A program made the translations under genes and the position numbers. From Kiritimatiellia bacterium (GTDB taxonomy: Bacteria > Verrucomicrobiota > Kiritimatiellia > RFP12 > DVOR01): a DNA stretch of 10,169 nucleotides. The notes beneath the pieces were generated by a model. It was not told the origin of the DNA, ran no database searches, and saw nothing but the letters and a program-made list of their open reading frames with translations. Shown here one piece after another: positions 1 to 6,159 of the stretch (positions are counted from its first letter, which is position 1; each line of letters begins with the position of its first letter). The stretch lies in the NCBI GenBank assembly GCA_900771325.1, contig CAAGNN010000128.1, positions 1 to 10,169 of the forward strand. The letters run 5' to 3'.

Positions 1-909
1 GAAGGAGATGTTCAGCGTGTTGACCACGCGGTTGGCGCGGTCGCCATTGACGCGGCTATCGGGGCAGGTGGCCAGCAGCCCGGCCTCGAGCTTATCGCGC
101 AATCGCGCCATCCGCTCGTGCGAGCCATCGGTGAAGGCCGCAGCCGAAAGCTCGCAGGCCTTGGCCAGACCGATGATGTAGGGCACATTCTCCGTGCCGC
201 CGCGCCGCCCGCGCTCCTGGTGCCCGCCAATGACAAAGGGCTTGATGCGCGTGCCACGGCGAATGTAGAGCATCCCAATGCCCTTGGGCGCGTGCATTTT
301 GTGGCCGGCAATCGTCAGCAGATCCACCGGCACCTCGAGCACATCCAACGGCACCTTCCCGGCGGCCTGCACCGCGTCGGTATGAACCGTAGCGCCGGCG
401 GCCTTGCCCTTCTCGGCAATCTCCTTGATCGGGAAGAGCACGCCGGTCTCGTTATTCGCCCACATCACCGAGACCAACTTCGGCCCCGGATTCGCGGCCA
501 GCGCCGCCTCGTAGGCCTCCATATCAAAGCGCCCCTCGCCATCCACGCCGATCTCCACGACCGTGTGGCCCATCTCGCGCAGACGCAGACAGGGTCCGAG
601 CACCGCCGGGTGCTCCACGCGGCTGGTGATAATCGTCCCGGGCTTGCCCCAGGCGGCGGCCACGCCAAAGAGCGCGTGGTTATCGCCCTCGGTGGCGCAA
701 CCGTTGAAGAGAATCTCCTCGGCGCGCTCGGCGTTGATGAAGCCGGCCACCTGCTCGCGCGCCTCGGCCACGGGCTTGGCCACCTGACCGCCAAAGGTGT
801 GCATACTCGAAGGGTTCCCCCACAGCTCCTCGAAGTAGGGCCGCATCGCCTCGACCACCTCCGGCGCCGGGCGCGTGGTGGCGTTGTTATCCAGATAAAC
901 CGTCCGCAT
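1..909 (-). CDS. nifS: NifS-type cysteine desulfurase, C-terminus cut by window edge
   Basis: PLP enzyme that removes sulfur from L-cysteine, leaving alanine, and passes the persulfide to NifU for Fe-S cluster assembly. The first 303 codons are present and open to the window edge. The N-terminus (VYLDNNATT, then GNPSSMHTFG) is the classic NifS/IscS start. The PLP-stacking His is H100 in VEHPAV, the cofactor-contacting residues are N153 (NNETG), D178 and Q181 (HTDAVQ), and the Schiff-base lysine is K204 in AGHKMHAPKG. The family is about 400 residues long, so roughly 100 residues are missing, including the catalytic persulfide cysteine loop. The ATG at 909-907 has a purine-rich site (AAGGCGAGG) just upstream and lies 13 nt after the nifU stop, so the two are almost certainly co-transcribed and translationally coupled. 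Class I (NifS/IscS) fits better than SufS because of these motifs and the NifU partner. Confidence 0.95.
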   Translation of the reverse strand, partial: MRTVYLDNNATTRPAPEVVEAMRPYFEELWGNPSSMHTFGGQVAKPVAEAREQVAGFINAERAEEILFNGCATEGDNHALFGVAAAWGKPGTIITSRVEHPAVLGPCLRLREMGHTVVEIGVDGEGRFDMEAYEAALAANPGPKLVSVMWANNETGVLFPIKEIAEKGKAAGATVHTDAVQAAGKVPLDVLEVPVDLLTIAGHKMHAPKGIGMLYIRRGTRIKPFVIGGHQERGRRGGTENVPYIIGLAKACELSAAAFTDGSHERMARLRDKLEAGLLATCPDSRVNGDRANRVVNTLNISF

Positions 910-922
910 AAGCCGCCTCGCC

Positions 923-1759
923 TTACACCATCTCCACGTGCAGCGCCGGGTCGACGAACTCGTGCAGCGCGGTCGCCACCAGATTGTCGCGCGTCAACGC
1001 CGCACTGCGGCACCCCGCGCACATTCCGCGGAAGGAGATCTTCACCGTGTCGCCATCCACGTCCACCAGCTCCACATCCCCGCCATCCTTCTTGAGCACG
1101 GGGCGGACCTGCTCCTCAAGCGTCTGCTCGATGAGCTTAATGCGCTGCAAGGTGGTCAACTTCTTCTCCGGCTTCGGGGCGGGGACGGCGGCGGCCTGAT
1201 GGTTCACCTCGTCAATCACCTCCTGAATCCGGTCGCGGCACATCCCGCAACCGCCACCGGCCTTGCAGAAGTTCGTGACCTCCTCGACGGTGTGCAACCC
1301 ATTCTCCTTCGTCACGCGCTCGATCTCGCTACGCGAAACGCCGAAGCAGGTGCAGATAATCTCGTCGTGCACCTGCACCACATTCTCCTCGCCGGTGCGA
1401 TAGTTGTGGATAGCCGCCTCGAGCGCCTCACGCCCCATCACCGAGCAATGCATCTTCTGGTCCGGCAGCCCGCCCAGATACTCGGCAATCTCCCGGTTCG
1501 TAATCTGCTCGGCCTCCTCGACCGTCTTGCCAATCACCATCTCGGTCAACGCCGAAGACGACGCCACCGCGCTCGCGCAGCCGAAGGTCTGGAACTTCGC
1601 CTCGGCAATTCGCCCATCCGGCCCCAACTTGAACATAAAGGTCAACGCATCCCCGCACGCCAGCGACCCAACCGTCGCCTTACCGTCCGGATTCTCAATC
1701 GCACCCACATTGCGCGGATGACGGAAATGATCGAGCACTTTGTCAGTATAGTCCCACAT
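923..1759 (-). CDS. nifU: NifU three-domain Fe-S cluster assembly scaffold
   Basis: Scaffold on which [2Fe-2S]/[4Fe-4S] clusters are built from NifS-derived sulfur and then passed to apo-proteins. It has 278 residues in three modules. The IscU-like domain (about 1-125) carries C35, C61, C105 and the release aspartate D37 (ACGDA). The Bfd-like [2Fe-2S] domain (about 132-185) carries C136, C138, C171 and C174. The C-terminal NifU domain (about 200-278) carries the CAGC pair C247/C250. All nine ligand cysteines of the Azotobacter-type protein are present; the Ala/Pro/Lys-rich linker (188-200) is short compared with that ~310-residue homologue. The frame extends upstream to a TTG, but ATG 1759-1757 is preferred: GAGAGAGGAG sits 6 nt upstream, inside the longer version, and MWDYTDKV matches the family start. 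nifS follows after 13 nt. No nif structural genes are visible. In Epsilonproteobacteria this pair is the housekeeping Fe-S system, and I infer the same here. Confidence 0.96.
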   Translation of the reverse strand: MWDYTDKVLDHFRHPRNVGAIENPDGKATVGSLACGDALTFMFKLGPDGRIAEAKFQTFGCASAVASSSALTEMVIGKTVEEAEQITNREIAEYLGGLPDQKMHCSVMGREALEAAIHNYRTGEENVVQVHDEIICTCFGVSRSEIERVTKENGLHTVEEVTNFCKAGGGCGMCRDRIQEVIDEVNHQAAAVPAPKPEKKLTTLQRIKLIEQTLEEQVRPVLKKDGGDVELVDVDGDTVKISFRGMCAGCRSAALTRDNLVATALHEFVDPALHVEMV

Positions 1760-1818
1760 ATCGGGCTCCTCTCTCAATAACGCCCATACGATACCAAACC
1801 CGTCGCCTTTTTGCTACT

Positions 1819-1908
1819 CGCTCGCTCCGCGCGCGCGAGGAGGCGGCAAGCCGCCGTGAAGGTGGCCCTGCGGGCCGTGAGGTGCCGCTACGCGAGCGCA
1901 GCGAGCAC
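1819..1908. repeat. GC mini-hairpin array A (between nifU and the AAA-ATPase gene)
   Basis: A chain of short palindromes. CTCGC/GCGAG (1821-1825/1835-1839) comes first, then GGCGGC-AA-GCCGCC (1842-1855) and linker GTGAAGGT. GGCCC-TGC-GGGCC (1864-1876) and linker GTGAGGT follow, then a CGCT/AGCG module running into CGAGCGCAGCGAGCAC (1893-1908). That last 16-mer is the exact reverse complement of 3540-3555 on the far side of the neighbouring gene. The array starts about 60 nt upstream of the nifU ATG and ends 8 nt beyond the AAA-ATPase stop codon, so it lies in the 3' region of one transcript and the 5' region of the next. There is no U-run after any stem on the minus strand, so a classical terminator is not supported. 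Confidence 0.75.
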
Positions 1909-1915
1909 TCTTGCG

Positions 1916-3505
1916 CTAAGCAAGGGAGGGGAGCACCTCGTAGGCGACGCCCTGGAGTTCGCGCTGGCCCTTATGGAAGGAGAGGCCAACGAGGGCAATC
2001 GGGCGGCCATCGTGGAGGTAGGGCGTGGCGTAGCCGCGGTCCTTGATCTGCTGGAGGGCCGCTTCGGCGGTCGTGCCATCGCTCTTGAGCTCAAAGACAA
2101 AGATGACATCGCCGGCCTTAACGACGAGGTCTGCGTGCTTGCCGGAGGATTGCACCGGCTCGACGATGGGGTCATACCCGAGCGACCAGAAGAGGACCTG
2201 GAGGATGCGCTGGTAGTTGTACTCCTGGATGCGCGTCTCGGTGGGGCCGTAGTGGCACTGAGCGTACAGCTCGTAGAGGTCGACGTTGAGCAGGTCGTCA
2301 AGCGAATCGAGGGCGACGTGGGCGCGGGCATCTTCGCGCGCAGCATCGGAGGAGATGGTGAGCTCGCAGAGAAATCCCATCAGGTCGCGGCGGACCTCCT
2401 CGTCGGGGATCCGCAGGGTGTAGCGGCCCGTGGCACGGTCGTAGTCCGCCAACGTCAGATAGCCGGTCTGATAAAGCACGGCAACGGGCGAGAGGGCGAC
2501 AATCTGCGAGGGGGTCTCCAAGTTGCTCCGCGAGGCGTAGATGGGGCCCTGGAAGTCAATCTTGAGCAGATCGTAGCGCCGGAGGAACTTGGAGAGCATC
2601 GAGGAGCGGCCGGTGGTTGTCCACTGCGCATCGAAGTATGGCTGGTCGGAGGTCAGCGTCCGCGCGATGGCCACGGGGTTATAGACCGAAACCTCCGAAT
2701 CGATGGAGAAGCGGTAACCATTAAACCAGTGGGCGAGGCCAGCCATAAAGTCGGCCTTAGAGAGGCCCATCTCCTGCGCGCGACGGTCGAGGTACTCGCC
2801 AAAGTTCGCCTCCAGCTCGGCTTGCGTGTAGCCGAGCATTGCGGCAGCCTCTTTTTTGTAGGTGAGGTCGATGACGTTGTTCAGCCCCGAGAAGACCGCC
2901 ATCGAGGCGAACTTGGAGATGCCGGTAATCATCACGAAGCGAATGGCCCCCTGATTGGCCTTCATCACGGCGTAGAGGTTCGCCAACTCACCGCGAATCG
3001 CCTCGCAGAGCTCGGGTCGGTCCAAGACGTGGCAGATGGGCGCGTCGTATTCGTCAATCAGCAACACCACGGGCGCGGCCGAGGCCAATGCGCCCATCAA
3101 GTTATCCGTTGGACTCTTGCTCTCATCAAAGGTGTAGTTCCCCGACCAAGCCTCCTCGGAAAGCGCCTTGCGCATCACGCGCTGCAACCCTTCCTGGAAT
3201 TGCTCGTAGGTATTCGCCAGCGCCAAGGATAAATCCAGGTGCAACACCGGCCAGGGCTGCCAGTCGTACTCAGTCTTGGCGATGGCCAGTCCATCGAAGA
3301 GCTCGCGCTTGCCCTCGAAGATGGCCTTGAAGGTGGAGATCATCAGCGACTTGCCAAAGCGCCGCGGCCGCGCCAAGAAGAAGAAGCACGGCGTCGCCGT
3401 CGCGGTCTGAATCAGCCGATAAAAGTAGTTCGTCTTGTCCACATAGATATTCTGCGCCCCGCGAAGCATCGGGAACTCCGAACACCCTTCATTGATTAAG
3501 GCCAT
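1916..3505 (-). CDS. AAA-ATPase-like / PD-(D/E)XK nuclease-superfamily protein
   Basis: A 529-residue protein with the two-part layout of the AAA-ATPase_like plus PDDEXK_9 (formerly DUF1703) family. The N-terminal P-loop reads RPRRFGKS (46-53), Walker B is VVLLIDEYDAPI (146-157), and a sensor-like strand is FVMITGISKF (190-199). The middle holds the family's HWFNGYRF segment (259-266). The C-terminus has a nuclease-like core, with ADL (D459), FVFELKS (E472, K474) and Q485, so the fold's acidic and lysine residues look intact. The biochemical role of this family is not established; copies are often numerous per genome in gut anaerobes and linked by inference to mobile or defence functions. The start is ATG 3505-3503, with GGAAAGGAGAG close upstream. 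It ends at TAG 1918-1916. The gene stands alone, with hairpin arrays on both sides, and appears full length with no frameshift. It is not related in function to nifU by any sign in the sequence. Confidence 0.93.
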   Translation of the reverse strand: MALINEGCSEFPMLRGAQNIYVDKTNYFYRLIQTATATPCFFFLARPRRFGKSLMISTFKAIFEGKRELFDGLAIAKTEYDWQPWPVLHLDLSLALANTYEQFQEGLQRVMRKALSEEAWSGNYTFDESKSPTDNLMGALASAAPVVLLIDEYDAPICHVLDRPELCEAIRGELANLYAVMKANQGAIRFVMITGISKFASMAVFSGLNNVIDLTYKKEAAAMLGYTQAELEANFGEYLDRRAQEMGLSKADFMAGLAHWFNGYRFSIDSEVSVYNPVAIARTLTSDQPYFDAQWTTTGRSSMLSKFLRRYDLLKIDFQGPIYASRSNLETPSQIVALSPVAVLYQTGYLTLADYDRATGRYTLRIPDEEVRRDLMGFLCELTISSDAAREDARAHVALDSLDDLLNVDLYELYAQCHYGPTETRIQEYNYQRILQVLFWSLGYDPIVEPVQSSGKHADLVVKAGDVIFVFELKSDGTTAEAALQQIKDRGYATPYLHDGRPIALVGLSFHKGQRELQGVAYEVLPSLA

Positions 3506-3527
3506 CGCTCTCTCCTTTCCGCCGCCT

Positions 3528-3536
3528 AGTATAGCA
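3528..3536 (-). promoter_or_regulatory. Extended -10 promoter candidate for the AAA-ATPase gene
   Basis: The minus strand reads TGCTATACT, an extended -10 (TGn plus TATACT, one mismatch from TATAAT) about 22 nt before the ATG. No convincing -35 hexamer lies 16-18 nt further upstream, because that stretch is occupied by the start of hairpin array B. It would give a very short leader that includes the AAGGAG-type ribosome site. Confidence 0.45.
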
Positions 3537-3539
3537 CAA

Positions 3540-3650
3540 GTGCTCGCTGCGCTCGCGCGAGGTGCGGGCCTGGCGGCCCGCGTGAAGTGGCGGCTTCGCC
3601 GCCGTGAGGGTGGCCCTACGGGCCGTGAGGTGCGCCTGGCGGCGCGTGAG
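3540..3650. repeat. GC mini-hairpin array B (between the secreted protein and the AAA-ATPase gene)
   Basis: This is the clearest array in the window. It opens with GTGCTCGCTGCGCTCG (3540-3555). Four palindromes follow: GCGGGCC-tggc-GGCCCGC (3564-3581), GGCGGC-ttc-GCCGCC (3589-3603), GGCCC-tac-GGGCC (3612-3624) and GCGCC-tggc-GGCGC (3632-3645). Each is followed by a near-constant linker, GTGAAGT, GTGAGGGT, GTGAGGT and GTGAGA respectively. The period is about 20-25 nt. Stems differ in sequence yet stay perfectly paired, which argues for conserved structure or for a modular repeat that spreads unit by unit. It begins 8 nt after the stop of the secreted-protein gene on the minus strand. Confidence 0.85.
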
Positions 3651-3658
3651 AACTCGGG

Positions 3659-4897
3659 TTAGCGGAGGTGGCGGCCGTAGCGGGAGAGGGGGCTGGGGCG
3701 GGCGGGGGCGGACTCCGGGGGAGCGATGACGGCATCGAGGGTCAGGGGCGCGGCCACGTGCAGTTGCTTGAGGCCATAGAAGCAGCCCTTGTTGGCCTTT
3801 TCGCCGCGGGTGGCGGTGATGCGGAGCTTTGCGACCTGCTCGAGGGCGGTTGGGAAGGCGAGCTTGACCGTTTTGCTGGCTTCGGTGGTGTTGTTCCCGG
3901 TGAGGCTGAGCTCCTTCGAGGTGGCGGTGCCGAGCACCGTGCCGTCGCTGCCGAGCGCCTCGACCGTGAACTTCACTCTGCGATTGGCGGAGGAAGCGGT
4001 CTGCGTTCCGCCCTTACTGTTGAACATCACCACACTAAAGGCCACGGCGGCGACGGCGCGTGCTTTCGGCGCAGCGAAGGTGACCTGCCACGGGGTGCCC
4101 ACGCCGACGTTGGCATTGGGGGTGAGGAGCGAGAGGCTGCCGCCGACGGTGCCGGTGGTCTGGAAGGGATGACTCTTCTCGCTGAGCGCCCAACCGCCGG
4201 AGAGGTCGATGGAGCAGGCGGTCTTGTTCGAGAAGGTGATGGTCTCGGGGGTGGCGGTGTAGCAGCCCACGACGAGCCGTGTCAGGCCGGCATTGAGCCC
4301 GTCGGTGCCGTCCAGCCGCCGGATCCGCACCTTGAGCTGGGTGACCGCCTGCGGCTCGAAGTCGAAGATGGCGGTATTCTGCTTGGAGGAGGTGAAGGCG
4401 TTGGTGCCGGCGACGGTGAGGGTTTGGGACTTCACGGTGCTGGTCTTGCCGTTGAGGAGGATAATAGTGGCCTCGAGCGAGGCCTCGGTGGTGGAGCCTT
4501 GCAACTGACCAAACTCCGCGTGGGTGCAGCCGGTATAGAGGAAGAGGGGCAGCTCCAGGTGGTCGATGATGGCGTGAGAGGGAGGCGTGAAGGTGGCGAT
4601 CCAAGGCCCGGAGGTTGTGCCGATGTTCTGATCGGGCGAGAAGAGGTTGGCGTTGTTCGAGACCACGGTGCTCGCGTTCGTGCGCAGGGGACGGAAGTCG
4701 ATCGCCTCTTCGGCGGCATTGGTGAGCGAGGCGAGGGACCAGCCGCCGGACATCTCAATGGTCGCCGGCGTGCAGTCGCGGGCAGACTTATTGGAGAAGG
4801 TGACCTCCGTGAGCGCATACTGCACCATCGCGAGGGCGTGGGAAGTCCAAAGCAGAAGCGCGGCAACGGCAACCGCGCGCGTGGGTGACGAAGTCAT
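3659..4897 (-). CDS. Secreted protein with two tandem copies of an uncharacterised domain
   Basis: A 412-residue protein of unknown function. Residues 1-23 form a Sec signal peptide (basic start, hydrophobic AVAVAALLLW, likely cleavage after SHALA). The rest is an internal duplication: copy 1 (about 31-211) and copy 2 (about 218-382) share TFSNK near the start (33-37; 221-225), SGGW (50-53; 233-236), a GPW/TPW-x-TF strand (about 97-103; 268-273), and a hydrophobic strand followed by a late Cys (C212; C372). The Thr/Ser-rich, beta-strand-like texture suggests extracellular beta-sandwiches. The last 20 residues are Pro/Arg-rich and lack the hydrophobic helix of a PEP-CTERM tail, unlike the upstream neighbour. 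The start is ATG 4897-4895, with GGAAAGGA 7 nt upstream. It lies 85 nt downstream of the PEP-CTERM gene and may share its transcript or use its own weak promoter. I do not recognise a named family. Confidence 0.85.
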   Translation of the reverse strand: MTSSPTRAVAVAALLLWTSHALAMVQYALTEVTFSNKSARDCTPATIEMSGGWSLASLTNAAEEAIDFRPLRTNASTVVSNNANLFSPDQNIGTTSGPWIATFTPPSHAIIDHLELPLFLYTGCTHAEFGQLQGSTTEASLEATIILLNGKTSTVKSQTLTVAGTNAFTSSKQNTAIFDFEPQAVTQLKVRIRRLDGTDGLNAGLTRLVVGCYTATPETITFSNKTACSIDLSGGWALSEKSHPFQTTGTVGGSLSLLTPNANVGVGTPWQVTFAAPKARAVAAVAFSVVMFNSKGGTQTASSANRRVKFTVEALGSDGTVLGTATSKELSLTGNNTTEASKTVKLAFPTALEQVAKLRITATRGEKANKGCFYGLKQLHVAAPLTLDAVIAPPESAPARPSPLSRYGRHLR

Positions 4898-4967
4898 CCA
4901 GAAGTCCTTTCCGGCAAGTGATGAGCGCAGCAGTGTATCCTAATCTGCCCGCAACGCCCGAGAGGCT

Positions 4968-4995
4968 ACTATATTTCCGGGCTCACTGCAAGCAA
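4968..4995 (-). promoter_or_regulatory. Possible promoter for the two-domain secreted protein
   Basis: On the minus strand TTGCTT (4995-4990) and TATAGT (4973-4968) are 16 nt apart, about 70 nt before the ATG at 4897. The -35 box overlaps the last codons of the PEP-CTERM gene. The match is moderate, and read-through from the stronger promoter at 5828-5801 is an alternative. Confidence 0.35.
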
Positions 4996-5735
4996 AAAGC
5001 GCGGCGGCGGAGGGCGAGGGAGGCGATGCCTAGCGCGAGGAGGGCCAGAGAGGTCGGCTCGGGGTTCGCCTTCGGAGCAACATACGAAAAGTCCTTGAAC
5101 TCGTAAGTGCCGCTCATATGGTCGTCCAAGCGATTGGCGGCGCCCTGATCTGTTCCAAAGACAATCTCGTCGATGGCCCAGACCTCTCCCCACGCCGAAG
5201 CATCAAAGCTCCCAATGAGTTTATTATCCACGTAAGCGGAGAAGACCTTGTTGACGCAGGTAAACATCAGCGTATAGCTCGTTCCTGCCGTGAGGACGAT
5301 GTCCGACACCGACACCGTTTCGGAGGTCCACGCATGGTTCGTTCCATTCACCCAATTGCCCGCAATGACCGTGCCGGGCTTGGCGGCGATGGTGTCATTC
5401 TTGCCGGTCACGCTATTATAAGCCTTGGTGGGGGCCCCTTGAATGGCATAGCGATTGTTGCCGGAGCAGAAGGTCAGCAGAAGCCCGGTGTTCGGCTTAG
5501 CGTCGTCCCACTTGAAGTCGCTCCCCAAGGTCAGCGTCGTCTTAACGGCGAAGTTGGAGGCAGAGGTGAAGGTCTTCAGTTGATTGTCCTTGACCCAGTA
5601 AATCTTATTCCCACTCGCACTTAATTTAGAGGATTCGCAGTTGAAATTGTCCCAGTTAGTCCATTCGGTCGTGAGCGCCTGGGCCAGCGTGGCCATCAGC
5701 GCAACCGCACTCAAAAGAAGCGTCTTTTTCGTCAT
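4983..5735 (-). CDS. PEP-CTERM sorting-domain surface protein, LamG-like
   Basis: A 250-residue exported protein. Residues 1-20 form a signal peptide (MTKK, then a hydrophobic stretch ending AQA). The body (about 22-220) is rich in Thr, Asn and aromatic residues. Its GTSYTLMF...FSAYVDNKLIGSF segment (151-177) resembles the core strands of LamG/concanavalin-like beta-sandwiches, often carbohydrate-binding; this fold call is tentative. The C-terminus is a textbook PEP-CTERM signal: NPEP (224-227), a hydrophobic helix (228-242), then RRR (243-245). In known systems an exosortase recognises this tail during delivery to the cell surface or exopolysaccharide matrix; no exosortase gene is in this window. 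The start is ATG 5735-5733, with AAAGGA 6 nt upstream. The gene has a strong dedicated promoter with a poly-G spacer, so expression may be high and possibly variable. A two-domain secreted protein follows. Confidence 0.93.
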   Translation of the reverse strand: MTKKTLLLSAVALMATLAQALTTEWTNWDNFNCESSKLSASGNKIYWVKDNQLKTFTSASNFAVKTTLTLGSDFKWDDAKPNTGLLLTFCSGNNRYAIQGAPTKAYNSVTGKNDTIAAKPGTVIAGNWVNGTNHAWTSETVSVSDIVLTAGTSYTLMFTCVNKVFSAYVDNKLIGSFDASAWGEVWAIDEIVFGTDQGAANRLDDHMSGTYEFKDFSYVAPKANPEPTSLALLALGIASLALRRRAFCLQ

Positions 5736-5800
5736 TCAGTATCCTTTGTTAACCTTTCGCCACCCGCGCTAAACGCCTGATGGCGGAAAAACGGCGCGCG

Positions 5801-5849
5801 ATTATACCTAGACCCCCCCCTGTGTCAAGCACTTTTTTCAACTTTTTTT
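5801..5849 (-). promoter_or_regulatory. Near-consensus sigma70 promoter with UP-like A-tracts and an 8-G spacer run
   Basis: The minus strand has a perfect -35 TTGACA (5828-5823) and a perfect -10 TATAAT (5806-5801) separated by 16 nt. Eight spacer positions are an uninterrupted G run (5820-5813). Directly upstream are two A-tracts (5838-5833, six A; 5849-5843, seven A) centred about 10-11 bp apart, as in an UP element or phased bend. Transcription would start near 5794, giving a leader of about 58 nt before the PEP-CTERM ATG. This is the best promoter in the window. Confidence 0.85.
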
Positions 5850-5888
5850 GGGGGAGATAAAGCCCCCCTCAAAGCGCCCGTTCTGACC

Positions 5889-5953
5889 GGCCGCATCCCT
5901 GCGGCCCACCTCGCGCCGCCAGGGGCCTCCTTCTCGCGGGCACAGCGAGCACC
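5889..5953 (-). repeat. GC mini-hairpin array C, inverted orientation
   Basis: A degenerate relative of arrays A and B, read on the minus strand. The plus strand has GGCCGCA-tccc-TGCGGCC (5889-5906), CGCGCCGCCAGG (5912-5923), whose complement equals CCTGGCGGCGCG in array B at 3635-3646, and CAGCGAGCAC (5943-5952), as at the end of array A. A GAGGTG-like linker on the minus strand precedes the GGCCGCA stem. Spacing is less regular than in array B. Confidence 0.5.
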
Positions 5954-6021
5954 CTCGCAGCCATAGCCCAAGGGGTTCCTTCGCCCATTCCGATTTTGGG
6001 GCCGGGCGCTTTACATTTTTG

Positions 6022-6076
6022 TCCGCCCCGGGTTCGCCTCGAGGTAGGCCCGGGTTCGAGGTCAACCCGGGGCGGA
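6022..6076. repeat. Long inverted repeat with 13-bp perfect arms
   Basis: TCCGCCCCGGGTT (6022-6034) and AACCCGGGGCGGA (6064-6076) are perfect reverse complements. Inside them CCTCGA (6037-6042) pairs with TCGAGG (6056-6061), so the whole 55 nt could fold into one long stem interrupted by a 2-nt mismatch on each side. CCGGGTT occurs at both 6028 and 6050. A direct GCGCTTT flanks it on both sides (6006-6012 and 6078-6084). There is no U-run on either strand immediately downstream, so it is not a simple terminator. It could be a protein-binding palindrome, a structured RNA or a mobile repeat. Confidence 0.8.
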
Positions 6077-6104
6077 TGCGCTTTGACCCCGGTCCAAGGG
6101 GGGA

Positions 6105-6146
6105 GTTATCGACAGGGTTATCGACAGGGGCTCTCGATAACTTTTT
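6105..6146 (+). repeat. Tandem 12-mer GTTATCGACAGG x2 plus an inverted partial copy and T5
   Basis: Two identical 12-nt units lie head to tail (6105-6116, 6117-6128). CTCTCGATAAC then carries an inverted copy of the unit's first half (6134-6141). GTTATCGA (6117-6124) and TCGATAAC (6134-6141) form an 8-bp stem with a 9-nt loop, followed by TTTTT (6142-6146). This is terminator-like on the plus strand, although no plus-strand gene ends here. The unit TTATCGACA differs at one position from the DnaA box TTATCCACA, but at a position that is normally strict. Confidence 0.65.
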
Positions 6147-6159
6147 GGGGAGGAAGGGG

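Noticed and set aside
923..1759. Nitrogen-fixation gene cluster
   Set aside because: Only nifU and nifS are present. This pair commonly serves general Fe-S assembly, and nothing else in the window is nif-related.
1811..3232. A 473-codon plus-strand open frame opposite the AAA-ATPase gene
   Set aside because: It is a shadow of the minus-strand gene with intact Walker and nuclease motifs, and it begins inside the hairpin array.
3540..3650. CRISPR array
   Set aside because: The period is only 20-25 nt and there are no identical direct repeats with unique spacers. The varying parts are themselves palindromes, and no cas genes are present.
3659..3720. A frameshifted PEP-CTERM tail at the end of the two-domain secreted protein
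   Set aside because: I looked for a hydrophobic helix in the alternative frames near the end and saw none; the frames there are Pro/Arg-rich.
3668..4888. A 406-codon plus-strand open frame opposite the secreted protein
   Set aside because: Gly/Glu-rich translation with no recognisable domain. The minus strand has a signal peptide, a ribosome site and a duplicated domain.
6047..6076. tRNA T-arm (GGTTCGAG within the palindrome)
   Set aside because: The loop does not fit a 5-bp stem and 7-nt loop. No anticodon arm or acceptor stem can be built around it.
6105..6128. Two DnaA boxes
   Set aside because: TTATCGACA breaks the usually strict C of TTATNCACA. There is no dnaA or dnaN nearby and only two direct copies, so it is kept only as a weak possibility in the findings.
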